This document shows, piece after piece, positions 32,490 to 41,808 of a stretch of DNA of 47,020 bases. Both the position numbers and the translations under genes were made by a program. The DNA is from Cyclobacteriaceae bacterium (GTDB taxonomy: Bacteria; Bacteroidota; Bacteroidia; Cytophagales; Cyclobacteriaceae), in NCBI GenBank assembly GCA_016787605.1, contig JAEUUE010000092.1:1-47020 (forward strand), given 5' to 3'. Within the stretch, counting starts at the first letter, position 1. Every line of letters starts with the position of its first letter. The notes under the pieces are model-generated. The model had not been told where the DNA came from. It saw only the letters and a list, made by a program, of their open reading frames with translations, and made no database searches.

Positions 32490-34403
32490 ATGAGGCGGAT
32501 GCTTTTCCTTTTTTTTCTGTGCTCAGCACTTGCCGCCGCCGGTCAGACGGGCCTCAGCACCACCAACAAGAAAGCGATTGAACTTTACGCCGAGGCAGAC
32601 AACTACCGGGTAAGGGGGCAATACCGCGAGGCGCTGGAACTGCTCAACCAGGCGATCGCCAAAGACCGGAATTTCGTCGAGGCCTATTTCCGGCAGGGCA
32701 TTATTCTCAAAGCCGTTCACGATTACACGCAGTCGAACAAAGTATTTTTGATCGGGCTATCCCTGACGCAGGATCCCAAGAAGCAAAAAGGATTTTTCTA
32801 CGAGTTGGGCGAGAACTACCTCCTGGAGGGCAATTATGCCAAAGCGCAGGAAGTGCTGGACCGCTACCTGGAATCCGAGATCCTGAACAAACCCAAGATG
32901 GACCAGGCCTTGCTGTGGAAACGCAATGCCCAGTTTGCGCTGCGCAACCAGAAGGTTAACTCCGGGTTTCAGCCACGCCGGTTGCCGGATACCGTGAACC
33001 GGTTTGCCATGCAGTACTTCCCCGTGATGACCGCTGATGAGCAAGAACTGATCTTTACGCGCCGGGTCGGGGGCGGACAAAATGATGACGAAGACCTGGT
33101 CGTCTGCCGCAAGGACAGCCTGGGCCGGTGGCTTCCCCCCGTGTCCATTTCTCCCAACATCAACTCGCCGATGAATGAAGGCACCTGCACCATCTCGGCC
33201 GACGGGCGGCATCTTATTTTCACCTCCTGCCTGGGCCGGCGTGGCTACGGCAGTTGCGATCTTTTTGAGAGCCGGAAGGTGGGTGAGGAATGGAGCCGGC
33301 CGGTCAACCTGGGTCCCGAGGTGAACTCAGCGGCATGGGAGTCTCAGCCTTCACTATCGTCGGATGGGCGCACACTCTATTTCGTTTCCGACCGCCGGGG
33401 CGGGTTGGGGAATAAGGACATCTATGTGTCCTACAAGATGGAGAATGGCCGCTGGACTAAGGCGGAGAACCTGGGTCCGAATATCAATACGCCGTATGAT
33501 GAGATTTCGCCCTTTATCCATGTCAACGGCCGTACGCTCTTCATCGCCTCCAACGGCAAGCCGGGGTTTGGCGGCTACGACATCTACCGCAGCGAATATG
33601 AAAACGGGGCATGGACGGCGGCGGAAAACTTCGGAAGCCCTGTCAATAATCACGAGGATCAGTTCTCCTTGTTTATTACCCGCGACGGCCAGCGCGGATT
33701 TTATTCTCATGAGGACAACCTGAAGGCCAATTCCTCGATGCTTTATGAAATGCAGGTTCCGCCCGACATGCAGTTGAAGTATAAGAGCAACTACGTGAAA
33801 GGGATCGTTCGCGACGCGCAGACCAAGATGCCGCTGGGCGCGAGGGTGGAGCTATTCAACATTAACAAGAACGAGCTGACATCGGTGGTCCAGGCCGATT
33901 CCATCAATGGCGACTACCTGATCGTGCTCACCCAGGGTGCCGACTATGCCCTGTACGTATCACACCCAGGATATCTTTTCAAGAGTCTGAATTTCAACTA
34001 CGAAGTACAGGATCAGCTCACTCCGGTGGCGCTGGACGTGTGGCTCGATCCCGCCAAGGCAGGAGCGTCCGCCGTACTCAACAACATCTTCTTTGATCTC
34101 AATAAGTACGATCTCAAGGAAAAGTCGGTGACCGAGCTGGAGAAGGTGGTCAGGTTTCTCACCGAGAATCCGACGCTCCGCATTGAGATTGCCGGCCACA
34201 CCGACAATGTGGGAACCGCAGCCTATAACCTCCAGTTGTCGCAAAAGCGGGCCCAGGCGGTATCGGCTTACCTGGTGGCTCATGGTATTGAGCCTTCACG
34301 GCTGACCCAAAAGGGTTATGGAGCTGAGAAGCCGCTGGTGCCCAATGATTCAGAAGAAAATCGGCAGATCAACCGCCGGATCGAGTTCCGTTTGCTGCGC
34401 TGA
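32490..34403 (+). CDS. OmpA-family outer-membrane protein with TPR and PD40/WD40-like repeats
   Basis: A 637-residue protein; ATG 32490 opens a signal peptide (MRRMLFLFFLCSALAAAGQ). Residues about 25-160 form TPR units (YRVRGQYREALELLNQAI). About 180-410 hold PD40/WD40-like blades (DGRHLIFTSCLGRRGYGSCDLF, DGRTLYFVSDRRGGLGNKD, NGRTLFIASNGKPGFGGYDIY). A carboxypeptidase-regulatory-like domain lies near 430-510, and the C-terminal OmpA domain (IFFDLNKYDLKEKS, IAGHTDNVGTAAYN, RRIEFRLL) binds peptidoglycan. This architecture is common in Bacteroidota, including gliding and type IX secretion-linked proteins; no partner genes are near. Confidence 0.92.
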   Translation: MRRMLFLFFLCSALAAAGQTGLSTTNKKAIELYAEADNYRVRGQYREALELLNQAIAKDRNFVEAYFRQGIILKAVHDYTQSNKVFLIGLSLTQDPKKQKGFFYELGENYLLEGNYAKAQEVLDRYLESEILNKPKMDQALLWKRNAQFALRNQKVNSGFQPRRLPDTVNRFAMQYFPVMTADEQELIFTRRVGGGQNDDEDLVVCRKDSLGRWLPPVSISPNINSPMNEGTCTISADGRHLIFTSCLGRRGYGSCDLFESRKVGEEWSRPVNLGPEVNSAAWESQPSLSSDGRTLYFVSDRRGGLGNKDIYVSYKMENGRWTKAENLGPNINTPYDEISPFIHVNGRTLFIASNGKPGFGGYDIYRSEYENGAWTAAENFGSPVNNHEDQFSLFITRDGQRGFYSHEDNLKANSSMLYEMQVPPDMQLKYKSNYVKGIVRDAQTKMPLGARVELFNINKNELTSVVQADSINGDYLIVLTQGADYALYVSHPGYLFKSLNFNYEVQDQLTPVALDVWLDPAKAGASAVLNNIFFDLNKYDLKEKSVTELEKVVRFLTENPTLRIEIAGHTDNVGTAAYNLQLSQKRAQAVSAYLVAHGIEPSRLTQKGYGAEKPLVPNDSEENRQINRRIEFRLLR

Positions 34404-34405
34404 AG

Positions 34406-35368
34406 TTACTCTTCGCGTTTCATCAGGTAGTTATTCACATAGTCCGTGGCGCCTTCCTCCAGGGTATGGAATGGCTTGGTGTAGCCGATGGACCGCAGTT
34501 TGTCCATACTGGCCTCTGTGAAATACTGGTACTTGTCGCGGATGTCTACCGGCGTATCGATGAATTCGATTTGCTCCGGTTTGCCCATGGCTTTGAATAC
34601 GGCACGCACCAGGTCGAGAAAAGTCCGCGCCTTGCCGGAGCCCAGGTTGTAAATGCCGGAGTTCTTGCGGTGATGCATCAGCCAATAGCAGACGTCCACC
34701 ACATCGAGGACATAAACGAAGTCGCGCATCTGCTCGCCGTCCCGGTAGTCGGGGTTATGCGAGCGGAATAGTTTCATCTTGCCGGTCTTGAGAATCTGGT
34801 TGTAAGCGTGCCAGATGACCGAAGCCATGCGTCCTTTGTGGTACTCGTTCGGGCCGTAGACGTTGAAGAATTTGAGGCCGGCCCAGAAGAAGGGTTTTTC
34901 GTTTTGCTGAAGCGCCCACACGTCAAAATCCTGTTTGGATTGCCCGTAGGGATTCAGGGGCTTGAGGCGGGGGATCAGCGATTCGTCGTCGGAGTAGCCG
35001 AGCTCGCCCAACCCGTAGGTGGCTGCTGAGGAGGCGTACACCAGCGGTATCTGGTAGCGGATGCAACGCGACCAAAGGTCTTTGGTGTATTGGGTATTGT
35101 ACCGGTTAAGTTTCTCCTTGTCGAATTCCGAGGTGTCGGTGATGGCGCCGATGTGGAAGACGAACTCCACCAGCTCCTGGTTGGCATCCAGCCATTCGAA
35201 GAAGGATTCAATGGCGACTTTTTCCTTGATAAAGAGACCTTCCAGGTTCTTGCTTCTTACCGGATCCTGGAAGGAGTCGACGGCCACAATCGCCTTGAAG
35301 TTTTCCTGGTTCAGTTTGCGAACCAGGCAGCTGCCGATAAAGCCGGCGGCACCGGTGACAACGATCAT
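34406..35368 (-). CDS. hldD: ADP-L-glycero-D-manno-heptose 6-epimerase
   Basis: A 320-residue short-chain epimerase that makes the heptose precursor of lipopolysaccharide core. ATG 35368 starts directly with the NAD-binding MIVVTGAAGFIGS; a TTG seven codons upstream is less likely. The catalytic set is in YASSAATYG and NPYGQSKQDFDVW (YxxxK type), and FNVYGPNEYHKGRMASV is HldD-specific. Length matches the family. Its stop is 2 bases from the stop of the converging OmpA-type gene. The lpxB gene nearby also serves lipid A/LPS synthesis. Confidence 0.93.
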   Translation of the reverse strand: MIVVTGAAGFIGSCLVRKLNQENFKAIVAVDSFQDPVRSKNLEGLFIKEKVAIESFFEWLDANQELVEFVFHIGAITDTSEFDKEKLNRYNTQYTKDLWSRCIRYQIPLVYASSAATYGLGELGYSDDESLIPRLKPLNPYGQSKQDFDVWALQQNEKPFFWAGLKFFNVYGPNEYHKGRMASVIWHAYNQILKTGKMKLFRSHNPDYRDGEQMRDFVYVLDVVDVCYWLMHHRKNSGIYNLGSGKARTFLDLVRAVFKAMGKPEQIEFIDTPVDIRDKYQYFTEASMDKLRSIGYTKPFHTLEEGATDYVNNYLMKREE

Positions 35369-35418
35369 TTCGGGTACTGTTTGCTGCAAGTTAATGTATA
35401 TTTGCGGCTCGTCGTCCT

Positions 35419-35838
35419 ATGGTATACCTCAGCCGCCAAGAACATTTTAACGCTGCGCACAAACTGAGCAACCCCGCCTGGTCCCGGGAAGAGAACCAGG
35501 AGGTCTTCGGTCCCTGCGCCAACGAAAACTGGCATGGTCACAATTTTGACCTGATTGTCACCGTCAAGGGTGATCCCGACCCCGAGACTGGCTTTGTGGT
35601 CGACCTGAAGAAACTCAGCAGGCTGATCCGTGCGGAGGTCATCGAGAAACTGGACCATAAGAACCTGAACCTGGACGTTGATTTCATGAAGGGCAAAATG
35701 GCGAGTACCGAGAACCTGGCCATCGAGATCTGGAAGATCCTTGCCCCGGCCATTCCCGCACTCTCCTCACGGGCCCGACTTCATTCCATCAAACTGTTCG
35801 AGACTCCCCGCAATTTCGTCGAGTATTTCGGCGACTAG
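35419..35838 (+). CDS. queD: 6-pyruvoyl-tetrahydropterin synthase / 6-carboxytetrahydropterin synthase (QueD-like)
   Basis: A 139-residue enzyme. Zinc-binding histidines are in FNAAHKL and NWHGHNFDL, and the catalytic Cys is in FGPCANENWHGHNF; DHKNLNLDV holds the catalytic Asp-His pair and ENLAIEIW the conserved Glu. This long loop before HGH resembles eukaryotic PTPS, typical for Bacteroidota QueD. The product is substrate of QueE, whose gene is 3 kb upstream, so a queuosine role is likely. It starts 50 bases from the divergent hldD. Confidence 0.92.
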   Translation: MVYLSRQEHFNAAHKLSNPAWSREENQEVFGPCANENWHGHNFDLIVTVKGDPDPETGFVVDLKKLSRLIRAEVIEKLDHKNLNLDVDFMKGKMASTENLAIEIWKILAPAIPALSSRARLHSIKLFETPRNFVEYFGD

Positions 35839-35858
35839 CGTCCACCCGATTAGCTGTC

Positions 35859-36974
35859 ATGCGGTACTACATCATTGCTGGCGAACGTTCAGGCGACCTT
35901 CACGGAGGGAACCTGGTCAAGGCTTTGCGGCAAAAGGATCCCGCGGCCGTCATCCGGGGATTCGGTGGCGAAGACATGAAGGAGGCGGGCATGGACCTGG
36001 CGGTCCATTACAACCAGTTGGCCTTCATGGGTTTCATCACGTTGCTGGCGAATTATGGAACGATCCGGCGGATGCTCAAATTCTGCAAAGAAGATATTCT
36101 TGCGTTCCAGCCGGATGTGGTGATCCTCATCGACTACGGGGGGTTCAACCGCCGCATTGCCAAATTCACGAAACCGAGAGGGATCAAGACCTTCTATTAC
36201 ATACCGCCCAAAGTGTGGGCGTGGTACCAAAGCCGGGCCCGCGAACTGAAGCAGACCATCGATCGGATGTTTGTCATCCTCCCGTTCGAGAAGGAGTTCT
36301 ACAAATCGTATGGGATGGAGGTGGATTATGTGGGCAATCCCGTCCTGGATGCGGTCAAAGCATTTTCTCCCGATCCCGGGTTCCGTTCCCGGCACGGTTT
36401 TGATGCCGGCCGACCGGTGGTGGCGTTACTTCCCGGCAGCCGGAAAATGGAGCTCAAGCGAATTATTCCCGTGATGACCCAGTTGGTAGACCGGTTCCCG
36501 GAATTTCAGTTCGCGATTGCCGCCGTGAGCAGCCTCGATGGCCGGCTCTATGAACCCTTGCGCAGCCATCCCCGGGTTACCTGGGTGGCGGATGACACCT
36601 ACAACCTGTTGAACATTGCCTCGGCTGCTGTGGTGACCTCAGGCACAGCCACCCTGGAGACGGCCCTCTTCAAGGTTCCCCAGGTGTGCGTGTACAAAGC
36701 CGGATGGCTGGAAATGCAAATCGGGAAGGCCGTGGTCCAGGTGAAGCACATTTCCCTCGTCAACCTGATCGCCGGAAAGGAAATCATCCGGGAGCTCATC
36801 CAGGAAGATGCTTCGGTTGACGCGGTGGCCGGGGAATTGAAGCAGTTGGTGAGTCCGGGCCCTTACCGCGATGCCATGCTGACGGCCTATGCGTCTATCT
36901 ACTCCACGCTGGATACCGGTTCGGCATCCGAAAACGCCGCCCGCCTGATGACGGATTACCTTCGGAAATCCTAG
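35859..36974 (+). CDS. lpxB: Lipid-A-disaccharide synthase
   Basis: A 371-residue glycosyltransferase (GT19) joining lipid X and UDP-diacylglucosamine on the inner membrane. The start MRYYIIAGERSGDLHGG is the family's; also VILIDYGGFNRRIAKF, TFYYIPPKVWAW, VDYVGNPVLD, VALLPGSRKMELKR and TSGTATLETALFKVPQVCVYK. Length is normal. It follows queD by 20 bases. The stop TAG is shared as CTAG with the converging kelch-like gene. Confidence 0.96.
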   Translation: MRYYIIAGERSGDLHGGNLVKALRQKDPAAVIRGFGGEDMKEAGMDLAVHYNQLAFMGFITLLANYGTIRRMLKFCKEDILAFQPDVVILIDYGGFNRRIAKFTKPRGIKTFYYIPPKVWAWYQSRARELKQTIDRMFVILPFEKEFYKSYGMEVDYVGNPVLDAVKAFSPDPGFRSRHGFDAGRPVVALLPGSRKMELKRIIPVMTQLVDRFPEFQFAIAAVSSLDGRLYEPLRSHPRVTWVADDTYNLLNIASAAVVTSGTATLETALFKVPQVCVYKAGWLEMQIGKAVVQVKHISLVNLIAGKEIIRELIQEDASVDAVAGELKQLVSPGPYRDAMLTAYASIYSTLDTGSASENAARLMTDYLRKS

Positions 36975-37996
36975 GGCGGGAGCTTTTCGAGGTCAAGCGC
37001 ATACATCCTTCGATCCAGCCATCGCTGATGCCGGAAGAAAACATCGCGCACTTGCGGATTCTTTTTCATCCCGGCGAGGTAGTAAAGTCGATTCTTATGA
37101 ATGTAGGCCAGCCCGTGAGTCCAGGGTACGTTGGTGCGCCATTGCTTCCAGTCTCCGGTGCGGGGGTTCCAGCGGATGAGAAACCCCTTGTCCTGATCAA
37201 GTCCCAGCAAATACAGCATGCCGTTGAGTTCTGCCACCGCACCAACCTGCACGGGTAGTTGGGTAACGCTGTCCCACTCGTTCAATGCAGGATCGTACCG
37301 GATCACGTCTGTGGCCGGTACGGGCAGGTTTCTCGGTCCGAAGGCATAGAGTTTTTCCCCGGCAAAGGCGCCGATCCGAAAGTGAGGCCCGAGAAGCGTA
37401 TCGAGGACATCAAATCGCAGGGTGGCGGGATCAAAGACAAGAAAGTAGGCGGTCGGAACCACCACCCGTTGGGGAATCCATGGATTGTTGCGCGTGCTGG
37501 GCTCCAGGTCCAGCTTGAAGGAGCTGCCTAGCAGGTACACTTTTTCATTGGAAACCACGGCGCCTCCCGGCACAGGGGCTGTTCCGTCGACGGGGTAATA
37601 GGAAACGGTAAGTTTTTGCAAGTCCAGCACCTCGATTTCCTCGCCCATCGTGATCACCTTCCCGAACGTGGGAAGGTAGGCGCAGGTAATCCAACCCTTG
37701 CTGTGAAGTTTGCGGAGCTGCTGATCGGGGAATTCGATTTTCTCCCAGCTGTTGGTTTCCAGTGAGAAGAGATGGTAGTCTTTCCAGTCCCTGACGATGA
37801 TGGAACGTCGCGTAAGGGCGCCTCCGAATTCAGTGCCGACAAGGGCGGGGGATTTGCTCAGTTCATCGAAGCGAACCTGGGGTTGCGCCAGGACGGCTAA
37901 CGAAGGCAAGATCGTGAGAATCACCCACGACAGCCAACGCGGGTCAGGCCACCTTGAGCTTGCTGTACCGTGACTTGCTGAACTTCTCTTCGGCAT
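36971..37996 (-). CDS. Kelch-like beta-propeller protein, exported
   Basis: Up to 341 residues. The hydrophobic [18 protein letters not shown] is a signal peptide. ATG 37996 puts the first 17 codons within the clpX 3' end (53-base overlap); a GTG at 37924 would begin inside the signal and avoid overlap. The body has kelch-like units ([78 protein letters not shown]). Role unknown; the propeller may bind glycans or proteins outside the cell. It is last in the tig-clpP-clpX series on the minus strand. Confidence 0.78.
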   Translation of the reverse strand: MPKRSSASHGTASSRWPDPRWLSWVILTILPSLAVLAQPQVRFDELSKSPALVGTEFGGALTRRSIIVRDWKDYHLFSLETNSWEKIEFPDQQLRKLHSKGWITCAYLPTFGKVITMGEEIEVLDLQKLTVSYYPVDGTAPVPGGAVVSNEKVYLLGSSFKLDLEPSTRNNPWIPQRVVVPTAYFLVFDPATLRFDVLDTLLGPHFRIGAFAGEKLYAFGPRNLPVPATDVIRYDPALNEWDSVTQLPVQVGAVAELNGMLYLLGLDQDKGFLIRWNPRTGDWKQWRTNVPWTHGLAYIHKNRLYYLAGMKKNPQVRDVFFRHQRWLDRRMYALDLEKLPP

Positions 37997-39179
37997 AGGC
38001 GCGGTTGATCACCAGCTTGTCGGTTCCTTTCTCTGAGGGAAGCTCAAACATGGCATCGTTGATGATGGCCTCGCAGATGGAACGCAGTCCGCGGGCGCCC
38101 AGCTTGAAGTTCATGGCCTTCTCGACAATGAAATCGAGGGCGCCTTCCTTGAATTCCAGCTCGATGCCTTCCATCTCAAACAGTTTCTTGTACTGCTTCA
38201 CCAGCGCATTCTTCGGTTCAACGAGAATCTTCTTCAGCGCGGTGGCGTCCAGGGGATTCAGGTAAGAGACAACCGGTAAGCGGCCGATCAGTTCGGGAAT
38301 CAGGCCGAAAGCCTTCAAATCCTGGGCGGACACAAACTGCAGCAGGTTGTCGTTGTCGATGTCGCTGGGATGCAGGCCGTCGGTGGAAGCGAATCCGAGC
38401 GGCCTTGTATTCAGGCGGCGTGAGATGAGCCGCGGCAATCCTTCAAAGGCGCCGCCGCAGATAAACAGGATGTTGTCCGTATTGACCGTGATCATCTTCT
38501 GATCCGGGTGTTTGCGTCCGCCTTGCGGAGGTACATTCACTTGTGTTCCTTCCAGGAGTTTGAGCAGAGCCTGCTGCACCCCTTCGCCGCTAACGTCGCG
38601 GGTGATGGAAGGATTGTCCGACTTCCGGGCAATCTTGTCGATCTCGTCGATATACACGATGCCGCGCTCGGCGGCCTCCACGTTGTAGTCGGCCGCCTGC
38701 AGCAGACGGGTGAGGATGCTCTCCACGTCTTCTCCCACGTAGCCGGCCTCCGTGAGCACGGTGGCGTCGGCAATGCAGAAGGGTACCTGGAGGATACGCG
38801 CCAGGGTTTTGGCCAGGTAGGTCTTGCCCGTTCCCGTTTCCCCGGCCATGATGATGTTCGATTTTTCGATCATCACGTCGGACACCTCCGACTTTCGCTG
38901 CATGAGGCGCTTGTAGTGGTTATAGACCGCCACCGAAAGCACCTTCTTCGCCTGGTCCTGGCCGATGACATATTCGTCCAGGAACTTCTTGATTTCTTTC
39001 GGCTTGATCAGCTTGAAGTTGGGGGTGTTCCCCGCCTCCACCTTGTTTTTCTTTTCTTCCTGGAGGATCTGGGTGGCCTGGGTTACGCACTTGTCGCAGA
39101 TGTGGGCATGGATGCCCGAGATCATCAGGTCCACGTCCTTCTTGCTTCTTCCGCAAAACGAGCACGTTACTTCAGCCAT
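37944..39179 (-). CDS. clpX: ATP-dependent protease ATPase subunit ClpX
   Basis: A 411-residue AAA+ unfoldase that feeds substrates to ClpP. The N-terminal zinc domain has CSFC and CDKC. Walker A is GETGTGKT (usual ClpX form GPTGSGKT), Walker [12 protein letters not shown], and pore loops GYVGED and GGRKHPDQ are present, as is the C-terminal ClpP-contacting region. Length is normal. It follows clpP by 75 bases on the same strand. The stop lies within the alternative start region of the kelch-like gene. Confidence 0.97.
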   Translation of the reverse strand: MAEVTCSFCGRSKKDVDLMISGIHAHICDKCVTQATQILQEEKKNKVEAGNTPNFKLIKPKEIKKFLDEYVIGQDQAKKVLSVAVYNHYKRLMQRKSEVSDVMIEKSNIIMAGETGTGKTYLAKTLARILQVPFCIADATVLTEAGYVGEDVESILTRLLQAADYNVEAAERGIVYIDEIDKIARKSDNPSITRDVSGEGVQQALLKLLEGTQVNVPPQGGRKHPDQKMITVNTDNILFICGGAFEGLPRLISRRLNTRPLGFASTDGLHPSDIDNDNLLQFVSAQDLKAFGLIPELIGRLPVVSYLNPLDATALKKILVEPKNALVKQYKKLFEMEGIELEFKEGALDFIVEKAMNFKLGARGLRSICEAIINDAMFELPSEKGTDKLVINRAYAEEKFSKSRYSKLKVA

Positions 39180-39254
39180 GTTCTATCCGGGGATAAGATC
39201 GAAATTCAAAGGTACTGACTATTTACCCAATTGGCCAACCTCCGGGCAAGGGGG

Positions 39255-39926
39255 TTACTTCTTCTTGGAGAGCACCTCGTCGATGAGCCCATATTCTTTG
39301 GCCTCGGTCGACCGCATCCAATAGTCGCGGTCAGAGTCCTTTTCGATCTTTTCGAAGGTTTGGCCGCTGTGTACCGCCAGGATTTTGTACAGATCTTCCC
39401 GGATTTCCAGGGTTTGCTTGAGGGAGATCTCCATGTCTTTGGAAGTGCCCTGCATGCCTGAGGAAGGCTGGTGGATCATGATACGGGCGTGGGTCAGGGC
39501 CGAGCGCTTCTTGGGTGCGCCGGAGGCCAGGAGTACGGCGCCCATGGAGGCGGCCAGGCCGGTGCAGATCGTGGCCACATCCGGGCTCACGTATTGCATG
39601 GTGTCATAGATGCCGAGACCGGCATAGACCGAGCCGCCCGGGCTGTTGATGTACATGATGATGTCTTTCTTATGGTCGGCCGACTCCAGGAACAGCAGCT
39701 GGGCGGTGATGAGGTTGGCGATCTGGTCGTCGACGCCCATGCCCAGGAAGATGATCCGGTCGGAGATGAGGCGGGTAAATACGTCAATGGCCCGGAAGTT
39801 GCCGGGGCGTTCTTCGATGACGTATTGGGTCATGTTTTCAATCTTCTGCGCGTAGCTGTCGACGGTGTTGCCGCTCATTCCAAGGTGGTGGACGGCATAC
39901 TTTCTGAATTCATTGTGCTTATCCAT
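39255..39926 (-). CDS. clpP: ATP-dependent Clp protease proteolytic subunit
   Basis: A 223-residue serine protease. ATG 39926 is preferred over a TTG four codons upstream. The active-site Ser is in [11 protein letters not shown] (about 127) and the His in [11 protein letters not shown] (about 152); IYINSPGG-like [11 protein letters not shown] is conserved. The N-terminus is about 25 residues longer than E. coli ClpP, probably a propeptide or extended axial region. It precedes clpX by 75 bases. A terminator separates it from tig upstream. Confidence 0.97.
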   Translation of the reverse strand: MDKHNEFRKYAVHHLGMSGNTVDSYAQKIENMTQYVIEERPGNFRAIDVFTRLISDRIIFLGMGVDDQIANLITAQLLFLESADHKKDIIMYINSPGGSVYAGLGIYDTMQYVSPDVATICTGLAASMGAVLLASGAPKKRSALTHARIMIHQPSSGMQGTSKDMEISLKQTLEIREDLYKILAVHSGQTFEKIEKDSDRDYWMRSTEAKEYGLIDEVLSKKK

Positions 39927-40038
39927 AGCTTGCTTCAACGTGGTTACTTTGTTTAGGACGCATTCGGGTAAGAATTAGTTTACCCAAATGTCGATTTATA
40001 ACATCCAATGTTAGAGAATAAATCCCCGATAAAAAAGA

Positions 40039-40063
40039 ACTCCCCGGGGATCGCCCGGGGAGT
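40039..40063 (-). terminator. Rho-independent terminator of tig
   Basis: A perfect 10-base stem, ACTCCCCGGG with CCCGGGGAGT, is followed on the minus strand by TCTTTTTTATC. It lies 12 bases after the tig stop, so clpP must have its own promoter in the 110 bases that follow. Confidence 0.92.
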
Positions 40064-40075
40064 CTGTGGGGAGCC

Positions 40076-41422
40076 TTAGTGCACGTGTGCCTCGGCGGCT
40101 TTCTTGAACTCGTCAAGGGTCACCTTTTTCTCGGTGATCGTGATCTTTTCCCTGACCGCCTTCATGATCTTTTCGTAGCGTACCTGGTTGTACACCCGCA
40201 TGAAGTTCTCTCCCTTGCCGTCCTGGCCGGAGAGGTAGTTGTCGGCAATGGCGTCAAACTTGTCGCCAAGCTGCTCGATGATGGCGGGGCCGCCGAACTG
40301 CTGGGCGATGAGGTGCTTGGCGCGGTCGCGCACTTCGCCTGATTCCACATTGACCTTCAGTTCTTCCGCGATCTTGTTCTTGATGAGATCCCATTTGAGG
40401 CCTTTCTTGTAGGCTTCGAATTCCTTCCCGAGCACTTCGTCGGTGATCTTGCCCTCCCCGGTAGCCTTCAGCCAGGACTTCAGGAAGTTGTCGGGCATGT
40501 TCACCTTCGTATGGTCGACCAGCGCATGTTCGATTTCATGATCGAGGAGGTGGTTGCTTTCCCGCTGGTAGTTTTCGCTGATGGTCTCGCGGATCTTGTT
40601 GACGAATTCTTCCTCGCTCTTCACCACATCTTTGCCGAACACCTTGTCGAAGAGCTCCTGGTTCATCTCCGCCGGTTCCATGTGGCTGATGTTGGTAACT
40701 TTCAGGGTATATGTTCCCTTCAGGTTACCGGCTTCTTCCTCGGTCACGTTCATGATCTGCGAAAGCACAGCGGCATCATCCGTCAGTTTTTCCACATCGA
40801 AGCTTACCGTATCGTCCTTCTTGAGTCCGACAAACTTCTTTTGTTCGTTCTTGGCCAGCTTGGGAATCTGGAGGTAAGAGGATTTGGCGGTTCCGTCCGG
40901 TGAAGTAACTTCTCCGAAGAGGTTGTCGTCGGCGGTGCTTACTTCCGGGTTGGTCACGTTGCCAAAGCGGCGCTTCATGTCGCCAATAGTTTCCTGGACG
41001 ATCTTGTCGTCCACTTCAATGACATAGGAGGTGACCTTTACCTTGGGGGTGAGGTCAATGTTGAAATTCTCGACCAGGCCGATCTGGAACTCGAATTCGA
41101 AGTCCTTCTGATTATCCCAGTCGATCTGGCGGGCCTTCTCATGGTTGGGAAGCGGGTCGCCGAGAACGGTCAGCTTTTTTTCCTTGATATAGTCGGAGAC
41201 CGAATGGGAGAGGAGGTGATTGACTTCTTCGACCAGAATGGTGCGGCCGTACATTTTACGGACCACACCGGTGGGTACTTTTCCCTGGCGGAAGCCTTTG
41301 ATGTTCATCTTCCGCGAGTACTCTCTTACTTTTTCCTCCACTTTGGGAAGATAGTCGGTCTCGGCCAGCTGGATACGGATGATGCCCTCGGTGGGTGTCG
41401 CTTGATCAAGTGTAATGTTCAC
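40076..41422 (-). CDS. tig: Trigger factor
   Basis: A 448-residue ribosome-associated chaperone. The ribosome-binding signature GFRQGKVP is at residues 43-50 in the N-terminal domain. The middle PPIase domain is degenerate (no clear FKBP active site), as is usual in Bacteroidota, and the C-terminal domain is helical. The start codon is GTG (41422) and gives the family-like MNITLDQAT. It has its own terminator; the tRNA-Leu cluster begins 106 bases upstream of its start. Confidence 0.94.
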   Translation of the reverse strand: MNITLDQATPTEGIIRIQLAETDYLPKVEEKVREYSRKMNIKGFRQGKVPTGVVRKMYGRTILVEEVNHLLSHSVSDYIKEKKLTVLGDPLPNHEKARQIDWDNQKDFEFEFQIGLVENFNIDLTPKVKVTSYVIEVDDKIVQETIGDMKRRFGNVTNPEVSTADDNLFGEVTSPDGTAKSSYLQIPKLAKNEQKKFVGLKKDDTVSFDVEKLTDDAAVLSQIMNVTEEEAGNLKGTYTLKVTNISHMEPAEMNQELFDKVFGKDVVKSEEEFVNKIRETISENYQRESNHLLDHEIEHALVDHTKVNMPDNFLKSWLKATGEGKITDEVLGKEFEAYKKGLKWDLIKNKIAEELKVNVESGEVRDRAKHLIAQQFGGPAIIEQLGDKFDAIADNYLSGQDGKGENFMRVYNQVRYEKIMKAVREKITITEKKVTLDEFKKAAEAHVH

Positions 41423-41482
41423 TGTTATGGAGTTTAACTACTAATTCCTTTCAATCTACTGGGTCATGGGCCCCGCTATGGT

Positions 41483-41524
41483 TACTGTTTACCGGTCACC
41501 GGCTACTGGTCACCGGTCACTGTT
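41483..41524 (+). repeat. Heptamer tandem array next to the tRNA-Leu cluster
   Basis: Six consecutive 7-base units: TACTGTT, TACCGGT, CACCGGC, TACTGGT, CACCGGT, CACTGTT (consensus YACYGGT). The array ends 4 bases before the first damaged tRNA copy. The consensus differs from the heptamers at 20900 and 24859, but the period and the degree of degeneration are the same. Confidence 0.8.
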
Positions 41525-41528
41525 CAGT

Positions 41529-41655
41529 GCGGATGGAGGGACCCCGACAAAAGCCCTCCGGGCTTCATCGGGGCAGGCTCGAACCCCCACGCCTTTCGGC
41601 ACCAGATCCTAAGTCTGTCCCGACCGCAGTCGGGGTGCCATTACGCCACATCTGC
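41529..41655 (-). pseudogene. tRNA-Leu(UAG) copy interrupted by two palindromic insertions
   Basis: Read on the minus strand this follows the intact tRNA-Leu at 41809-41888 base by base except for two inserts and an A in the acceptor arm (GCAGATG). One 36-base insert (41542-41577) lies in the T-loop; its palindrome is CCCCGA...TCGGGG around an AAGCCC/GGGCTT inner stem. The second (41618-41635, TCCCGA...TCGGGG) replaces seven bases of the D-arm. The anticodon loop with UAG and the variable arm are unchanged. With the D-arm broken the transcript is unlikely to work as a tRNA unless the inserts are spliced out, for which there is no sign. Confidence 0.75.
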
Positions 41656-41720
41656 AGCACTTTTTCTTTTCAATCCTCCAGGCCGTCTGCCATGAAGCAC
41701 CTGATCCGTATCACCTGTCC

Positions 41721-41775
41721 GGATGGAGGGACCCCGACACAAATCCTTCGGATTTGATCGGGGCAGGCTCGAACC
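41721..41775 (-). pseudogene. 3' fragment of tRNA-Leu with T-loop palindrome
   Basis: GGATGGAGGGA and CTCGAACC, the 3' acceptor and T-arm of the tRNA-Leu, flank a 36-base insert (41732-41767) at the same T-loop site as in the copy at 41529-41655. The outer stem CCCCGA...TCGGGG and the final CAGG are the same, but the inner stem is AAATCC/GGATTT instead of AAGCCC/GGGCTT, so the hairpin is kept by paired changes. The rest of the tRNA is missing and replaced by another small hairpin (GTTA-TCC-TAAC). Confidence 0.7.
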
Positions 41776-41808
41776 AGTTATCCTAACAGTTCGCTCCATA
41801 AGCACTGT

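Noticed and set aside
41423-41482. Promoter for tig
   Set aside because: No TTG-N19-TAnnTTTG match found on the minus strand in the region before the start codon.
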